Part shown: piece by piece, positions 43,350-50,953 of the stretch
How positions within the stretch are numbered: position 1 is the first letter of the stretch
Layout of the letters: each line of letters starts with the position of its first letter
Source of the DNA: UBA12474 sp964549625
GTDB taxonomy: Bacteria > Babelota > Babeliae > Babelales > Babelaceae
Length of the DNA stretch: 64,000 nt
Direction: 5' to 3'
Assembly: GCA_964549625.1 (NCBI GenBank)
Contig: CAZJVA010000001.1
Coordinates: forward strand, 186,001 to 250,000
Notes under the pieces: generated by a model
What the model saw: only the letters and a program-made list of their open reading frames with translations
Databases searched by the model: none
What the model was told of the DNA's origin: nothing
Position numbers and translations under genes: made by a program

Positions 43350-43779
43350 TCAAACCAAGTTGTTAAAGGCGCGTAAGCGCATTGGCCGGGGCGGTTGCCG
43401 TGGTGGTAGCTGTGGCAAGGGACAACGAGGACAAAAATCTCGTTCCGGTGGAGCTAAGGGCGGCATCTTTGAAGGTGGTCAAATGCCGTTAGCGCGTCGT
43501 CTTCCAAAGCGTGGATTTAGTAATGCGCGCTTTCAAGACGAAGTCGTTATCTTTAATGTTGGCCAATTAGGCAAATTATTTGAAGATGGACAGGAAATAA
43601 CACGTCAAACATTGGTTGAGCGTGGACTTCTTCGTTCTGGTAATTTAGCTACAATAAAGGTGTTGGGCGGTGGCGATCTTGATAAAAAGCTCGTTGTACA
43701 TGCAGACGCTTTTAGCAGTTCGGCTAAAGCAGCTTTAGAGGCAAAGGGTGGTGCGGCGCATCTAACCAAGGAGAGGTAG
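43330..43779 (+). CDS. rplO: 50S ribosomal protein L15
   Basis: 149 aa from an ATG inside the end of rpsE. The basic glycine-rich start KRIGRGGCRGGSCGKGQRGQKSRSGG, then GGIFEGGQMPLARRLPKRGFSN, identifies L15, a late 50S assembly protein. L30 normally lies between rpsE and rplO; the frames here overlap directly, so it is not encoded in this cluster. Confidence 0.96.
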   Translation: MVFSLHNQTKLLKARKRIGRGGCRGGSCGKGQRGQKSRSGGAKGGIFEGGQMPLARRLPKRGFSNARFQDEVVIFNVGQLGKLFEDGQEITRQTLVERGLLRSGNLATIKVLGGGDLDKKLVVHADAFSSSAKAALEAKGGAAHLTKER

Positions 43780-43782
43780 GTT

Positions 43783-45105
43783 GTGGTTCTTATTCGGAAT
43801 TTGAGGAATATATTTTTTATTCCTGAGCTTGCTCGCAAGTTGGTCTTCACCTTAGCGGTGTTGATTGTATATCGTATTGGCTCGTATATCCCGGCGGTGG
43901 GTGTCGATGTAGTCTTTTTGAAGCAGACTCTTGAGCACAGCAGTCAGGTTTTGGGCGGCGTATTATCGTATCTTGATATGGTTTCCGCAGGAAGCTTGTC
44001 TCGAGGGATGTTGTTTGCGCTTGGTATTTCTCCGTATATTACGGCATCTATTATCATGCAGTTCATGGGATTTACGATTCCTTACTTTGAGCAGCTTATG
44101 AAGGAAGGTGATTACGGGTATAAGATTATGAATCAATATACTCGTTATTTGACCCTTGCTTTAAGTGTTTCCTACAGTGTAGGATATGCTGCAGCTCTTG
44201 AGGCTATGGGCGCGGTTATTTCACCAGGATTGGGTTTCCGTTTTGTGTTTGTACTTTCGCTAACGGTTGCATCCATGTTTATTATGTGGATGGGTGAGCA
44301 AATATCTCTTATGGGTATAGGCAATGGTAGCTCGATGCTGATTTTTGCGAGTATTGTTACACAATTTCCGAATGATGCTATACAGACGGTAAATGCTGTG
44401 CAAACGGGCTCGATGCATCTTTTCGCTGCTTTTTTTGTATTGCTTTTTTATCTTATTTTGACTGCCGCTATCGTTTACTTAGAAAAAGGTGAGCGTAAGA
44501 TTCCGGTGCAATATGCTCGGCGAGTTGTTGGGCGTAAGGTGTATGGTGGCCAAAGCTCCTATATTCCTTTTAAGATAAATACATCGGGTGTTATGCCGGT
44601 TATTTTTGCTAGTTCTTTTTTGCAGATACCTTCTATTTTGGCGGGTATTTTGCAGTGGGCAGGCTTGTTTAAGGGTGTAACGGCGGCTATCTTAAGTGCG
44701 GGTTGGCGTACTAGCTTTTTATATAATCTGTTGCAGTTTGGATTGATTGTATTTTTCACATACTTCTATACGGAGCTTGTGTATAATCCGGTTAAGCTTG
44801 CAGATCAAATGAAGAAGAGTGGTGGTTTTGTTCCTGGTATTAGGCCGGGTAAGAGCACTGCTGACTTTTTCTATTATATTTTGACTCGCGTGGGACTGCT
44901 TGGTGCGTTATATTTAGGTTTCTTATCGGTATTGCCCAACTTAATGTATCGCTTTGTTTACATGCCATTCTTTTTGACTGGTACTTCCCTATTGATTGCC
45001 GTTGGTGTTGCCTTGGAATTTGCTTCACAGGTTGAATCTTATTTAATTGAGCGTCGCTATGAAGGGTTTCTTTCTGCCGGTCGCATGAAAAATAAGGTGC
45101 GGTAG
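43783..45105 (+). CDS. secY: Protein translocase subunit SecY
   Basis: 440 aa with a GTG start at 43783, 3 bases after rplO. About ten membrane helices can be traced. Conserved elements are FTLAVLIVYRIGSYIPAVGVD at the first helix, FALGISPYITASIIMQ, GIGNGSSMLIFASIV, and SGVMPVIFASSFLQ, plus the cytoplasmic loop KKSGGFVPGIRPGKSTADF. It is the protein-conducting pore of the Sec system. adk follows by 2 bases. Confidence 0.98.
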   Translation: MVLIRNLRNIFFIPELARKLVFTLAVLIVYRIGSYIPAVGVDVVFLKQTLEHSSQVLGGVLSYLDMVSAGSLSRGMLFALGISPYITASIIMQFMGFTIPYFEQLMKEGDYGYKIMNQYTRYLTLALSVSYSVGYAAALEAMGAVISPGLGFRFVFVLSLTVASMFIMWMGEQISLMGIGNGSSMLIFASIVTQFPNDAIQTVNAVQTGSMHLFAAFFVLLFYLILTAAIVYLEKGERKIPVQYARRVVGRKVYGGQSSYIPFKINTSGVMPVIFASSFLQIPSILAGILQWAGLFKGVTAAILSAGWRTSFLYNLLQFGLIVFFTYFYTELVYNPVKLADQMKKSGGFVPGIRPGKSTADFFYYILTRVGLLGALYLGFLSVLPNLMYRFVYMPFFLTGTSLLIAVGVALEFASQVESYLIERRYEGFLSAGRMKNKVR

Positions 45106-45107
45106 CA

Positions 45108-45791
45108 ATGGCACAGCAATTAGTTGTTTTAATGGGGCCTCCGGGATCTGGTAAAGGGACTATTTCTCAAATGGCGGTCGAGAGGCTGCCATTTGAGCAC
45201 GTTTCAATTGGCAACCTTTTGAAATGGCAGGCTGCTCAGGGGGGTGAATTGGGTGAGCAGATAGATTTTTTTGTTCAATCTGGTAAACTCGTACCTGATG
45301 AGGTTGTGATAGATACTGTTCGTTCGTGGTTGCTTGCAAAAGCACCTCGGGATAAAGGTCTTTTACTAGATGGTTTTCCAAGAACCCGTGCTCAAGCGGT
45401 TGCTCTAACCAATATGTTAGGGCAGGTCGAAGGATTCTTCCCATGTATGCTGCTCTTTGAGCTTGCTGATGAGGAGGTCGCCCGTCGATTGACTGCTCGA
45501 AGAGTTTGTTCAAACAGGCAGTGCGGAGCGGTGTATTCTTTGTTGGATGAGCAGCTTTGTCCGCGTACTGATTCGGTTTGCGATCGTTGCGGGGACACGT
45601 TGCAGATTCGTAGTGATGATACGGTTGATGCTGTAGTTGAGCGTTTGAAAATTTATCATCAACAGGCAGATTCGTTAGCGGCTTACTATAAAGAGCATGG
45701 TGTTGCGGTTTATCGAATTAATGCTGCAGGTTCCGTAAAAAGTGTTTTTGATGATTTTGTTGCTGCGTTGCAGACATGTGGCTCGGTATAG
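45108..45791 (+). CDS. adk: Adenylate kinase (zinc-binding lid form)
   Basis: 227 aa. P-loop GPPGSGKGTIS (about 10-20), the NMP-binding GNLLKWQA and LLLDGFPRTRAQA, and the RRLTARR lid entrance. The lid has CSNRQC...CDRC, four cysteines for a structural zinc, though the first pair is Cys-x4-Cys where most have Cys-x2-Cys. It balances ATP, ADP and AMP. It lies between secY and map as in many bacteria. Confidence 0.96.
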   Translation: MAQQLVVLMGPPGSGKGTISQMAVERLPFEHVSIGNLLKWQAAQGGELGEQIDFFVQSGKLVPDEVVIDTVRSWLLAKAPRDKGLLLDGFPRTRAQAVALTNMLGQVEGFFPCMLLFELADEEVARRLTARRVCSNRQCGAVYSLLDEQLCPRTDSVCDRCGDTLQIRSDDTVDAVVERLKIYHQQADSLAAYYKEHGVAVYRINAAGSVKSVFDDFVAALQTCGSV

Positions 45792-45814
45792 ATTAAGAAA
45801 ATAGTAAGGATTTG

Positions 45815-46576
45815 ATGATTGCGGTTAGAGGCAAAGAAGCGTTGCAGATGATGCGGGGTGCTGGTGAGCGCCTAGGTGAGCTTTTTTTGCAGTTGTCTGG
45901 TGTGGTTCATCCTGGTGTGACTACACTTGAGATTGATTCTTGGATTGAGGCGGAGTTGCGCCGTAAATCTTTGATATCTCAGACAAAGGGGTACTGTGGC
46001 TATCGTCATGTTAGTTGCATTTCTCTTAATGATGTTCTTGTGCATGGTGTTCCTTCTAATCGTGTTGTTGTTAAGCCTGGAGATATTGTCAAAATCGATA
46101 TATGTGCTGCTTGGCGGGGTTACTGTGCTGATGCAGCCCGAACATTTTTTGTTGGAGATGTTCCTTCTGTTGGCAGAAGTTTAGCTGAAACAGCGGAGTC
46201 TTCGTTTAATGCGGGCATTGAAAATGCTGTTCCTGGTAGGCGCTTATTTGATATCTCTGCGGCAATACAAAAAACAATAGAGGTCGCTGGCTTTGGAGTT
46301 GTACGTGATTTTTGCGGTCATGGTATTGGCCGGCGTATGCACGAGGAGCCTGAGATACCAAATTATGGAGCTACGGGGACAGGGCCTGAATTGAAAGAGG
46401 GGATGACGTTTGCGATTGAGCCGATGTTGACGCAAGGAGATTTTCAAGTGTTTGTCGATAAGGCTGATGGATGGTCTGTTTTTACAAGCGACGGTGGTTT
46501 GACGGCGCATTATGAAAATACGGTCTTGATAACATCAAACGGTCCTGAAGTTGTAACGCGTATTAGCGGTAGGTAG
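45815..46576 (+). CDS. map: Methionine aminopeptidase, type I
   Basis: 253 aa from the ATG at 45815. Metal ligands fit the M24A pattern: Asp in VKIDICAAWRGYCADAARTF, His in FCGHGIGRRMHEEPEIPNYG, Glu in FAIEPMLTQG and Glu in HYENTVLIT. It removes the initiator Met as the nascent chain emerges. It is translationally close to adk (23 bases) and infA (7 bases). Confidence 0.97.
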   Translation: MIAVRGKEALQMMRGAGERLGELFLQLSGVVHPGVTTLEIDSWIEAELRRKSLISQTKGYCGYRHVSCISLNDVLVHGVPSNRVVVKPGDIVKIDICAAWRGYCADAARTFFVGDVPSVGRSLAETAESSFNAGIENAVPGRRLFDISAAIQKTIEVAGFGVVRDFCGHGIGRRMHEEPEIPNYGATGTGPELKEGMTFAIEPMLTQGDFQVFVDKADGWSVFTSDGGLTAHYENTVLITSNGPEVVTRISGR

Positions 46577-46583
46577 GTGTTGG

Positions 46584-46826
46584 GTGATAAAGAATAGTCA
46601 AAAAGAAGATGTTATTCGTCTTGATGGCATAGTTAAGGAAACGCTTCCGAATGCTATGTTTCGCGTTGAGGTTGAGGGCGGGCACATTGTTTTAGGCCAT
46701 ATTTCTGGGCGTATGCGCATGAATTATATTCGCATTTTGCCGGGAGACAAGGTTGCTCTTGAGTTGTCACCATACGATTTAACGCGCGGGCGTATTGTTT
46801 TGAGATATAAAAAAGGTGCAGTTTAA
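46584..46826 (+). CDS. infA: Translation initiation factor IF-1
   Basis: 80 aa with a GTG start at 46584 seven bases after the map stop. The single OB fold shows EDVIRLDGIVKETLPNAMFRVEVEGGHIVLGHISGRMR in pieces, then the conserved IRILPGDKVALELSPYDLTRGRIVLRYK. IF-1 blocks the A site during initiation. The C-terminal KKGAV is slightly longer than usual. Confidence 0.95.
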   Translation: MIKNSQKEDVIRLDGIVKETLPNAMFRVEVEGGHIVLGHISGRMRMNYIRILPGDKVALELSPYDLTRGRIVLRYKKGAV

Positions 46827-46861
46827 ATTTTTTCATACCTAAGGTATATTGAGGTTTCACA

Positions 46862-46978
46862 ATGAAAGTAAGAACATCGGTACGAACAATGTGCAAGGAT
46901 TGCCGCATTGTTCGTCGTAAGGGTATTGTGCGGGTTTTGTGTAAGAGCAATCCACGGCATAAGCAGCGTCAAGGTTAG
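46862..46978 (+). CDS. rpmJ: 50S ribosomal protein L36, zinc-binding type
   Basis: 38 aa, starting MKVRTSVRTMCKDC and ending NPRHKQRQG. The zinc ligands C11, C14, C27 and H32 are all present, so this is the C+ form. It begins 35 bases after infA and precedes rpsM by 32 bases, the usual infA-rpmJ-rpsM order. Too short for a simple ORF cutoff, but unmistakable. Confidence 0.96.
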   Translation: MKVRTSVRTMCKDCRIVRRKGIVRVLCKSNPRHKQRQG

Positions 46979-47010
46979 TTTTGATTGATTACGTATTGTA
47001 AAAGGACTGT

Positions 47011-47394
47011 ATGGCAAGGATACAGGGTGTTGATCTCCCAAACAGCAAGCGCATAGAGTACGCATTGCCTTATATTTTTGGAATTGGGTTGGCGCGGTCA
47101 CGAGAAATCTTGACTAAGCTCGCTATTGATTTTTCGATTCGCGTTAAAGATTTGACAGAGGCACAGGTTGCAGCTCTTCAGCATGAAATTGCTGAGAAGT
47201 ATCTTACTGAAGGTGATTTGCGTCGTAAAGAAGGCGAAGATATAAAACGTCTTCGTGCTATAGGTGCATATCGTGGAACACGTCATGCACGCGGTTTGCC
47301 AGTGCGTGGTCAGCGTACCAAGACTAATGCACGTACGCGTAAAGGCCCTCGTGGTACCGCTGTTGCAGGCAAACGCAAAGTAACTAAAAAGTAA
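47011..47394 (+). CDS. rpsM: 30S ribosomal protein S13
   Basis: 127 aa. ARIQGVDLPNSKRIEYALPYIFGIGLARSREIL in pieces, then LRRKEGEDIKRLRAIGAYRGTRHARGLPVRGQRTKTNARTRKGPRG in pieces and a basic tail. S13 is a 30S head protein that touches the P-site tRNA and L5. It is typical in length and order. Confidence 0.98.
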   Translation: MARIQGVDLPNSKRIEYALPYIFGIGLARSREILTKLAIDFSIRVKDLTEAQVAALQHEIAEKYLTEGDLRRKEGEDIKRLRAIGAYRGTRHARGLPVRGQRTKTNARTRKGPRGTAVAGKRKVTKK

Positions 47395-47418
47395 TGCTGG
47401 TTGAGTTGGGATATTAAA

Positions 47419-47802
47419 ATGGCCTATACAAAAAAAACAAAAAAGACACGCCGCCAGGTTGATTCTGCAATAGTTCACGTAAAATCGAGTTTTAATAATA
47501 CTTTGGTTTGCGTGACGACGTTAGAGGGCGATGTCCTCTTGCGTTGCAGCTCTGGTCGTTTAGGATTTAAGGGCTCTCGTAAAGGAACGCCTTATGCGGG
47601 TTCGCAGATTGGTGTTCAGTTGTCGAAAGAGATGGCGGTTTTTGGTGTCAAAAACCTTGAGGTTAATCTTCAGGGGCCAGGCGCTGGTCGGGACGCTGTT
47701 GTGCGTTCGCTTCAGGCGCAGGGTTTGAATATTTTGGCGTTGCGTGATGTAACACCGCTTCCTCATAATGGTTGCCGCGCGCCTAAAAAGCGTCGTGTCT
47801 AG
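47419..47802 (+). CDS. rpsK: 30S ribosomal protein S11
   Basis: 127 aa from the ATG at 47419, which gives a short, basic start MAYTKKTKKTRRQ; an upstream TTG at 47401 adds unrelated residues. AIVHVKSSFNNTLVCVTTLEGDVL, SSGRLGFKGSRKGTPYAGSQ, and GRDAVVRSLQAQGLNILALRDVTPLPHNGCRAPKKRRV in parts are conserved. S11 is on the 30S platform. Confidence 0.98.
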   Translation: MAYTKKTKKTRRQVDSAIVHVKSSFNNTLVCVTTLEGDVLLRCSSGRLGFKGSRKGTPYAGSQIGVQLSKEMAVFGVKNLEVNLQGPGAGRDAVVRSLQAQGLNILALRDVTPLPHNGCRAPKKRRV

Positions 47803-47842
47803 GTTGGAATAGTTTGGAATAACGTGTGTTGAGAGATATTTA

Positions 47843-48409
47843 ATGGAACGTAAGACAAGAGAAGCCGGCCGTGGGCGCGAAGAGACCAAGCAAAAAGGCG
47901 TGGTGACCAAACGGGCGCAAAAGGTTACGGAATATGGTCGACAACTTCGTGAAAAACAGAATTTAAAAGAAGCCTATGGTATGCGTGAGCGCCAGTTTAA
48001 ACGCTTTTTTGATATTGCGGTAAAAAGCCAGCATGCAACGGGTGAAACGCTTTTGAGTTTGCTTGAGCGTCGTTTGGATAATGTCGTTTTCCGTCTTAAG
48101 CTTGCGGGAAGCCGTGCACAAGCGCGACAAATAGTTGTTCATGGACATGTTTTTGTTAATGGTGCCCGTGTTCATTCCCCATCGTACCTTGTACGTGTGA
48201 ATGATGAGATTACTCTTTCACCGCTTTCTTTGGAAAAAGAAGCGTTTCTTAAAGAGGTTGTTGATAAGCGTGGACCAGCTCACAAGGTTCCTGAATGGCT
48301 TGAGCAGGATAAGAAAGCACGCAAGGGCAAGGTTCTTCGTATGCCAGTTCGTGATGATGTCATGATGCAGGTAAATGATAGTGCTATTGTCGAGTTGTAT
48401 TCGAAGTAG
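47843..48409 (+). CDS. rpsD: 30S ribosomal protein S4 (short N-terminus)
   Basis: 188 aa against the usual about 200-209. The S4 RNA-binding domain is clear: GETLLSLLERRLDNVVFRLKLAGSRAQARQ in pieces, then HGHVFVNGARVHSPSYLVR. KQNLKEAYGMRERQFKRFF matches the helical domain before it. The N-terminal 15-20 residues that bind zinc in many species (ARYxGPxCKLCRR) are replaced by the short basic MERKTREAGRGREETK. S4 nucleates 30S assembly and in E. coli represses the alpha operon. Confidence 0.95.
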   Translation: MERKTREAGRGREETKQKGVVTKRAQKVTEYGRQLREKQNLKEAYGMRERQFKRFFDIAVKSQHATGETLLSLLERRLDNVVFRLKLAGSRAQARQIVVHGHVFVNGARVHSPSYLVRVNDEITLSPLSLEKEAFLKEVVDKRGPAHKVPEWLEQDKKARKGKVLRMPVRDDVMMQVNDSAIVELYSK

Positions 48410-48458
48410 TAATGAGCTTCAATGGTGTTGGTGGACGTAAAATAATCGTGGAGTTTAG

Positions 48459-49505
48459 ATGGATAGAAAGACGTATCAACCGCTGACTATTCCTAAGGTG
48501 AAGTGGGATGCGGAAACATTAACCCAATCTGAAGGTCGATTGGTGGCGCAACCGTTGGAGCCTGGTTTTGGTTTAACTTTTGGAAATGCGTTGCGGCGTG
48601 TATTGCTGGGCGGCATTGAGGGTGCGGCGGTAACGAGTGTTATTATCAAAGGTGTTAATAACGAGTTTTCAGTTTTGCCTGGTGTTATTGAAGATGCTAT
48701 GCAGGTTATCCTTAATATTAAGGAAGTTGTAGTACGCAATAAGACTGGGGAATCCGGAACTATGCGTCTTTCTGTAAATGGGGAATCAGTTGTGACGGTT
48801 AAGGATATCGTTGCAGATGAACATCTTGAACTCTTAAATCAAGACCATGTGATAGCCCATGTAGCAAAAAATGGTTCGCTGGAGATTGAGTTTTTTGTTG
48901 AAGGTGGTCGGGGATATCGTCCTGCTAAATGGCCTGTAGGCCAAATGTTGCAGCCTGATGGAAAGATTTACCTCGATGCAGTTTTTGCACCCGTGCGCAA
49001 GGTTACCTATGATGTTTCAAAGACACGTGTTGGTGATACAATAGACTACGATAAACTAGTTCTTTCTGTTGAAACTGATGGCACGGTTTCGCCGGTTGAT
49101 GCGGTTAATTATGCTGTTTCTGTACTGCGTACCCAGTTTGAACATTTTCTTTCAGTTCAAGAAATACCGTTCAATGCTATATCTAAGGTAGCAGAAGAAG
49201 CGCAGAGCGTAGCGCGTCATGATAAAGGCGAGGTTTTGGTGGGCGGATTGCCAGTAGATCTTCTTTTGAAGCCTATTGATGCCCTTGAGTTTTCGGTACG
49301 AGCTCACAATTGCCTTATTAATGCGGGAGTAACGCGCATTATTGATTTGGTAAATATGAGTGAGGATGCCCTGCAAAAGACAAAAAATTTTGGCAAAAAG
49401 TCGTTTGACGAAGTTAAGGAAGGCCTTAAGCAGCATGGTCTTTCTCTCGATATGAATATACAAGAAGCTGATCTTCTTGCGATTAAAGATAAGGCAAAGG
49501 AATAA
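48459..49505 (+). CDS. rpoA: DNA-directed RNA polymerase subunit alpha
   Basis: 348 aa. The N-terminal dimerisation domain shows EPGFGLTFGNALRRVLLGGIEGAA, PGVIEDAMQVILNIKEVVV and the DTDGTVSPVDAV-type segment. The C-terminal DNA- and activator-binding domain (about 265-335) reads LEFSVRAHNCLINAGVTRIIDLV and NFGKKSFDEVKEGL. Length is a little over the usual 330. It lies between rpsD and rplQ in the alpha operon. Confidence 0.98.
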   Translation: MDRKTYQPLTIPKVKWDAETLTQSEGRLVAQPLEPGFGLTFGNALRRVLLGGIEGAAVTSVIIKGVNNEFSVLPGVIEDAMQVILNIKEVVVRNKTGESGTMRLSVNGESVVTVKDIVADEHLELLNQDHVIAHVAKNGSLEIEFFVEGGRGYRPAKWPVGQMLQPDGKIYLDAVFAPVRKVTYDVSKTRVGDTIDYDKLVLSVETDGTVSPVDAVNYAVSVLRTQFEHFLSVQEIPFNAISKVAEEAQSVARHDKGEVLVGGLPVDLLLKPIDALEFSVRAHNCLINAGVTRIIDLVNMSEDALQKTKNFGKKSFDEVKEGLKQHGLSLDMNIQEADLLAIKDKAKE

Positions 49506-49507
49506 CT

Positions 49508-49864
49508 GTGAAGCATCAGAAGAATTTTAAACGCCTGAATATGGCGGGGCCTCATCGTATGGCCGTTTTGCGTAATCAGGTCATTTCTCTTATTATGAAT
49601 GGCTCATTAACAACAACAAAGGCCCGTGCTAAAGAGGCACGCCGTTTTGCTGAACGGCTTGTGACCTTGGCGCGTGGAGGCAACGAGATGACACTGCGTC
49701 GTCGAGCAAAGGCCTTGCTTCCTTACAAAGAAGAAGCTTTGGTCAAATTGTTTAAAGAAATTGCTCCGCGTTACACAGAACGTCCTGGAGGGTATACCCG
49801 GGTGCTGCTTTTGGGGCGCCGTATGAGTGATACGGCTGAAATGGCTCGTATTGAGTGGGTATAA
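49508..49864 (+). CDS. rplQ: 50S ribosomal protein L17
   Basis: 118 aa with a GTG start at 49508, 2 bases after rpoA. MKHQKNFKRLNMAGPHRMAVLRNQVISL, TTTKARAKEARRFAERLVTLAR and PGGYTRVLLLGRRMSDTAEMARIEWV in pieces identify L17, found by the tunnel exit. It is the last gene of the supercluster that starts with rpsL, and a hairpin terminator follows 8 bases later. Confidence 0.98.
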   Translation: MKHQKNFKRLNMAGPHRMAVLRNQVISLIMNGSLTTTKARAKEARRFAERLVTLARGGNEMTLRRRAKALLPYKEEALVKLFKEIAPRYTERPGGYTRVLLLGRRMSDTAEMARIEWV

Positions 49865-49872
49865 AAAGTGCT

Positions 49873-49902
49873 AAAAGGCCTCCTGTAATGGGGGCCTTTT
49901 TA
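49873..49902 (+). terminator. Terminator of the ribosomal supercluster
   Basis: An 11-base stem (AAAAGGCCTCC with GGGGGCCTTTT, one T-G pair) and loop TGTAAT, followed by T-rich sequence. It starts 8 bases after the rplQ stop. Confidence 0.88.
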
Positions 49903-49939
49903 CTTTATTAGAGGGTAGTTTTTAAGAAAGGGTCTGTTT

Positions 49940-50953
49940 ATGACAGGGATGAGGACGTTATTTGTTCTTCTGGCAGGTGTTTTACTTGTTGGTACTTCTT
50001 TGGCAAAGCAGTTGCCAGTTGTGGTTATTGGTTCCGGCCCGGCTGGAGCTTCGGCGGCTATGCATATAGCAGACGCGCGAATTCCAGTGATATTGGTGAC
50101 GGGTGATGAGCCTGGGGGGCTTATTACTCGTGCTAAATGGGTTGAAAACTGGCCTGGGATAAAGCCGGCAAGTGGATATGATATTATGGAATCGATTTTG
50201 CTGCAGGCCAAAACACGCGGTGTTAACTTTCTTGAAGACTCTGTAATTTCGGCTGATTTAACTCGATATCCTTTTGTATTAGATTTTGCTGAGTCCGATT
50301 CAATGGAAGCTGCTGCTGTAGTGATAGCAACTGGTTCTTGCCCTCGCAAGTTAGGCATACCTGGCGAAGAGCAGTATTGGGGCTCAGGCGTTTCGGGTTG
50401 TGCCACTTGTGATGCTTTTGCTTTTGAAGGCAAAGAGGTTGCTGTGATAGGTAGTGGGGACTCTGCGCTTACTTCGGCTGTTCACTTGGCAGAATATGCC
50501 AGTCATGTATATGTGTTGGTTCGTGGTCGTGAAATGCGGGCACAGCGCTATGTTCGTGAAAAATTGCGTGACTATGAGGGTAAAATTGAAGTGTTGTATG
50601 GCAGAGAGCCGCGCGAAGTTCTTGGCGATGGTTCTAAAGTAACGGGCATTATGCTTTTTAATAAAGATGAATCTGCCTTTGAGGTTCTTCCTCTTTCGGG
50701 TGTATTTGTCATGATTGGGCATGGTCCGAATACCGATCTATTTGCTGGGCAAATTCAGCTTTCATCGTCAGGGCATATTATTGTTGATCCGGTAACTCGC
50801 GAAACGAGTATGCATGGTGTTTTTGCTGCTGGTGACGTGGTTCAATGGGCGTATCGTCAAGCTCCAGTTGCTTCAGGTAGCGGAATTTGCGCTGCTGGTA
50901 AGGGTGTTATTGATTATGTTCGGTATCAGCTGCCTACCATTGCTCCGCAATAG
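49940..50953 (+). CDS. Thioredoxin reductase-like flavoprotein with a signal peptide
   Basis: 337 aa. Residues 1-22 form a signal peptide (LFVLLAGVLLVGTSLA, cleavage at SLA/KQ), absent in ordinary TrxB. The mature part is a full low-molecular-weight thioredoxin reductase: FAD loop VVIGSGPAGASAAMHI, EPGGLITRAKWVENWPG, the redox pair C154-A-T-C157, the NAD(P) loop VIGSGDSALTSAVHLAEY, and GVFAAGDVVQWAYRQAPVASGSGICAA in parts. The NADPH-phosphate site reads VRGREMRA where TrxB has HRRDxFRA, so cofactor use may differ. Location outside the cytoplasm would need an unusual electron source. Confidence 0.88.
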   Translation: MTGMRTLFVLLAGVLLVGTSLAKQLPVVVIGSGPAGASAAMHIADARIPVILVTGDEPGGLITRAKWVENWPGIKPASGYDIMESILLQAKTRGVNFLEDSVISADLTRYPFVLDFAESDSMEAAAVVIATGSCPRKLGIPGEEQYWGSGVSGCATCDAFAFEGKEVAVIGSGDSALTSAVHLAEYASHVYVLVRGREMRAQRYVREKLRDYEGKIEVLYGREPREVLGDGSKVTGIMLFNKDESAFEVLPLSGVFVMIGHGPNTDLFAGQIQLSSSGHIIVDPVTRETSMHGVFAAGDVVQWAYRQAPVASGSGICAAGKGVIDYVRYQLPTIAPQ

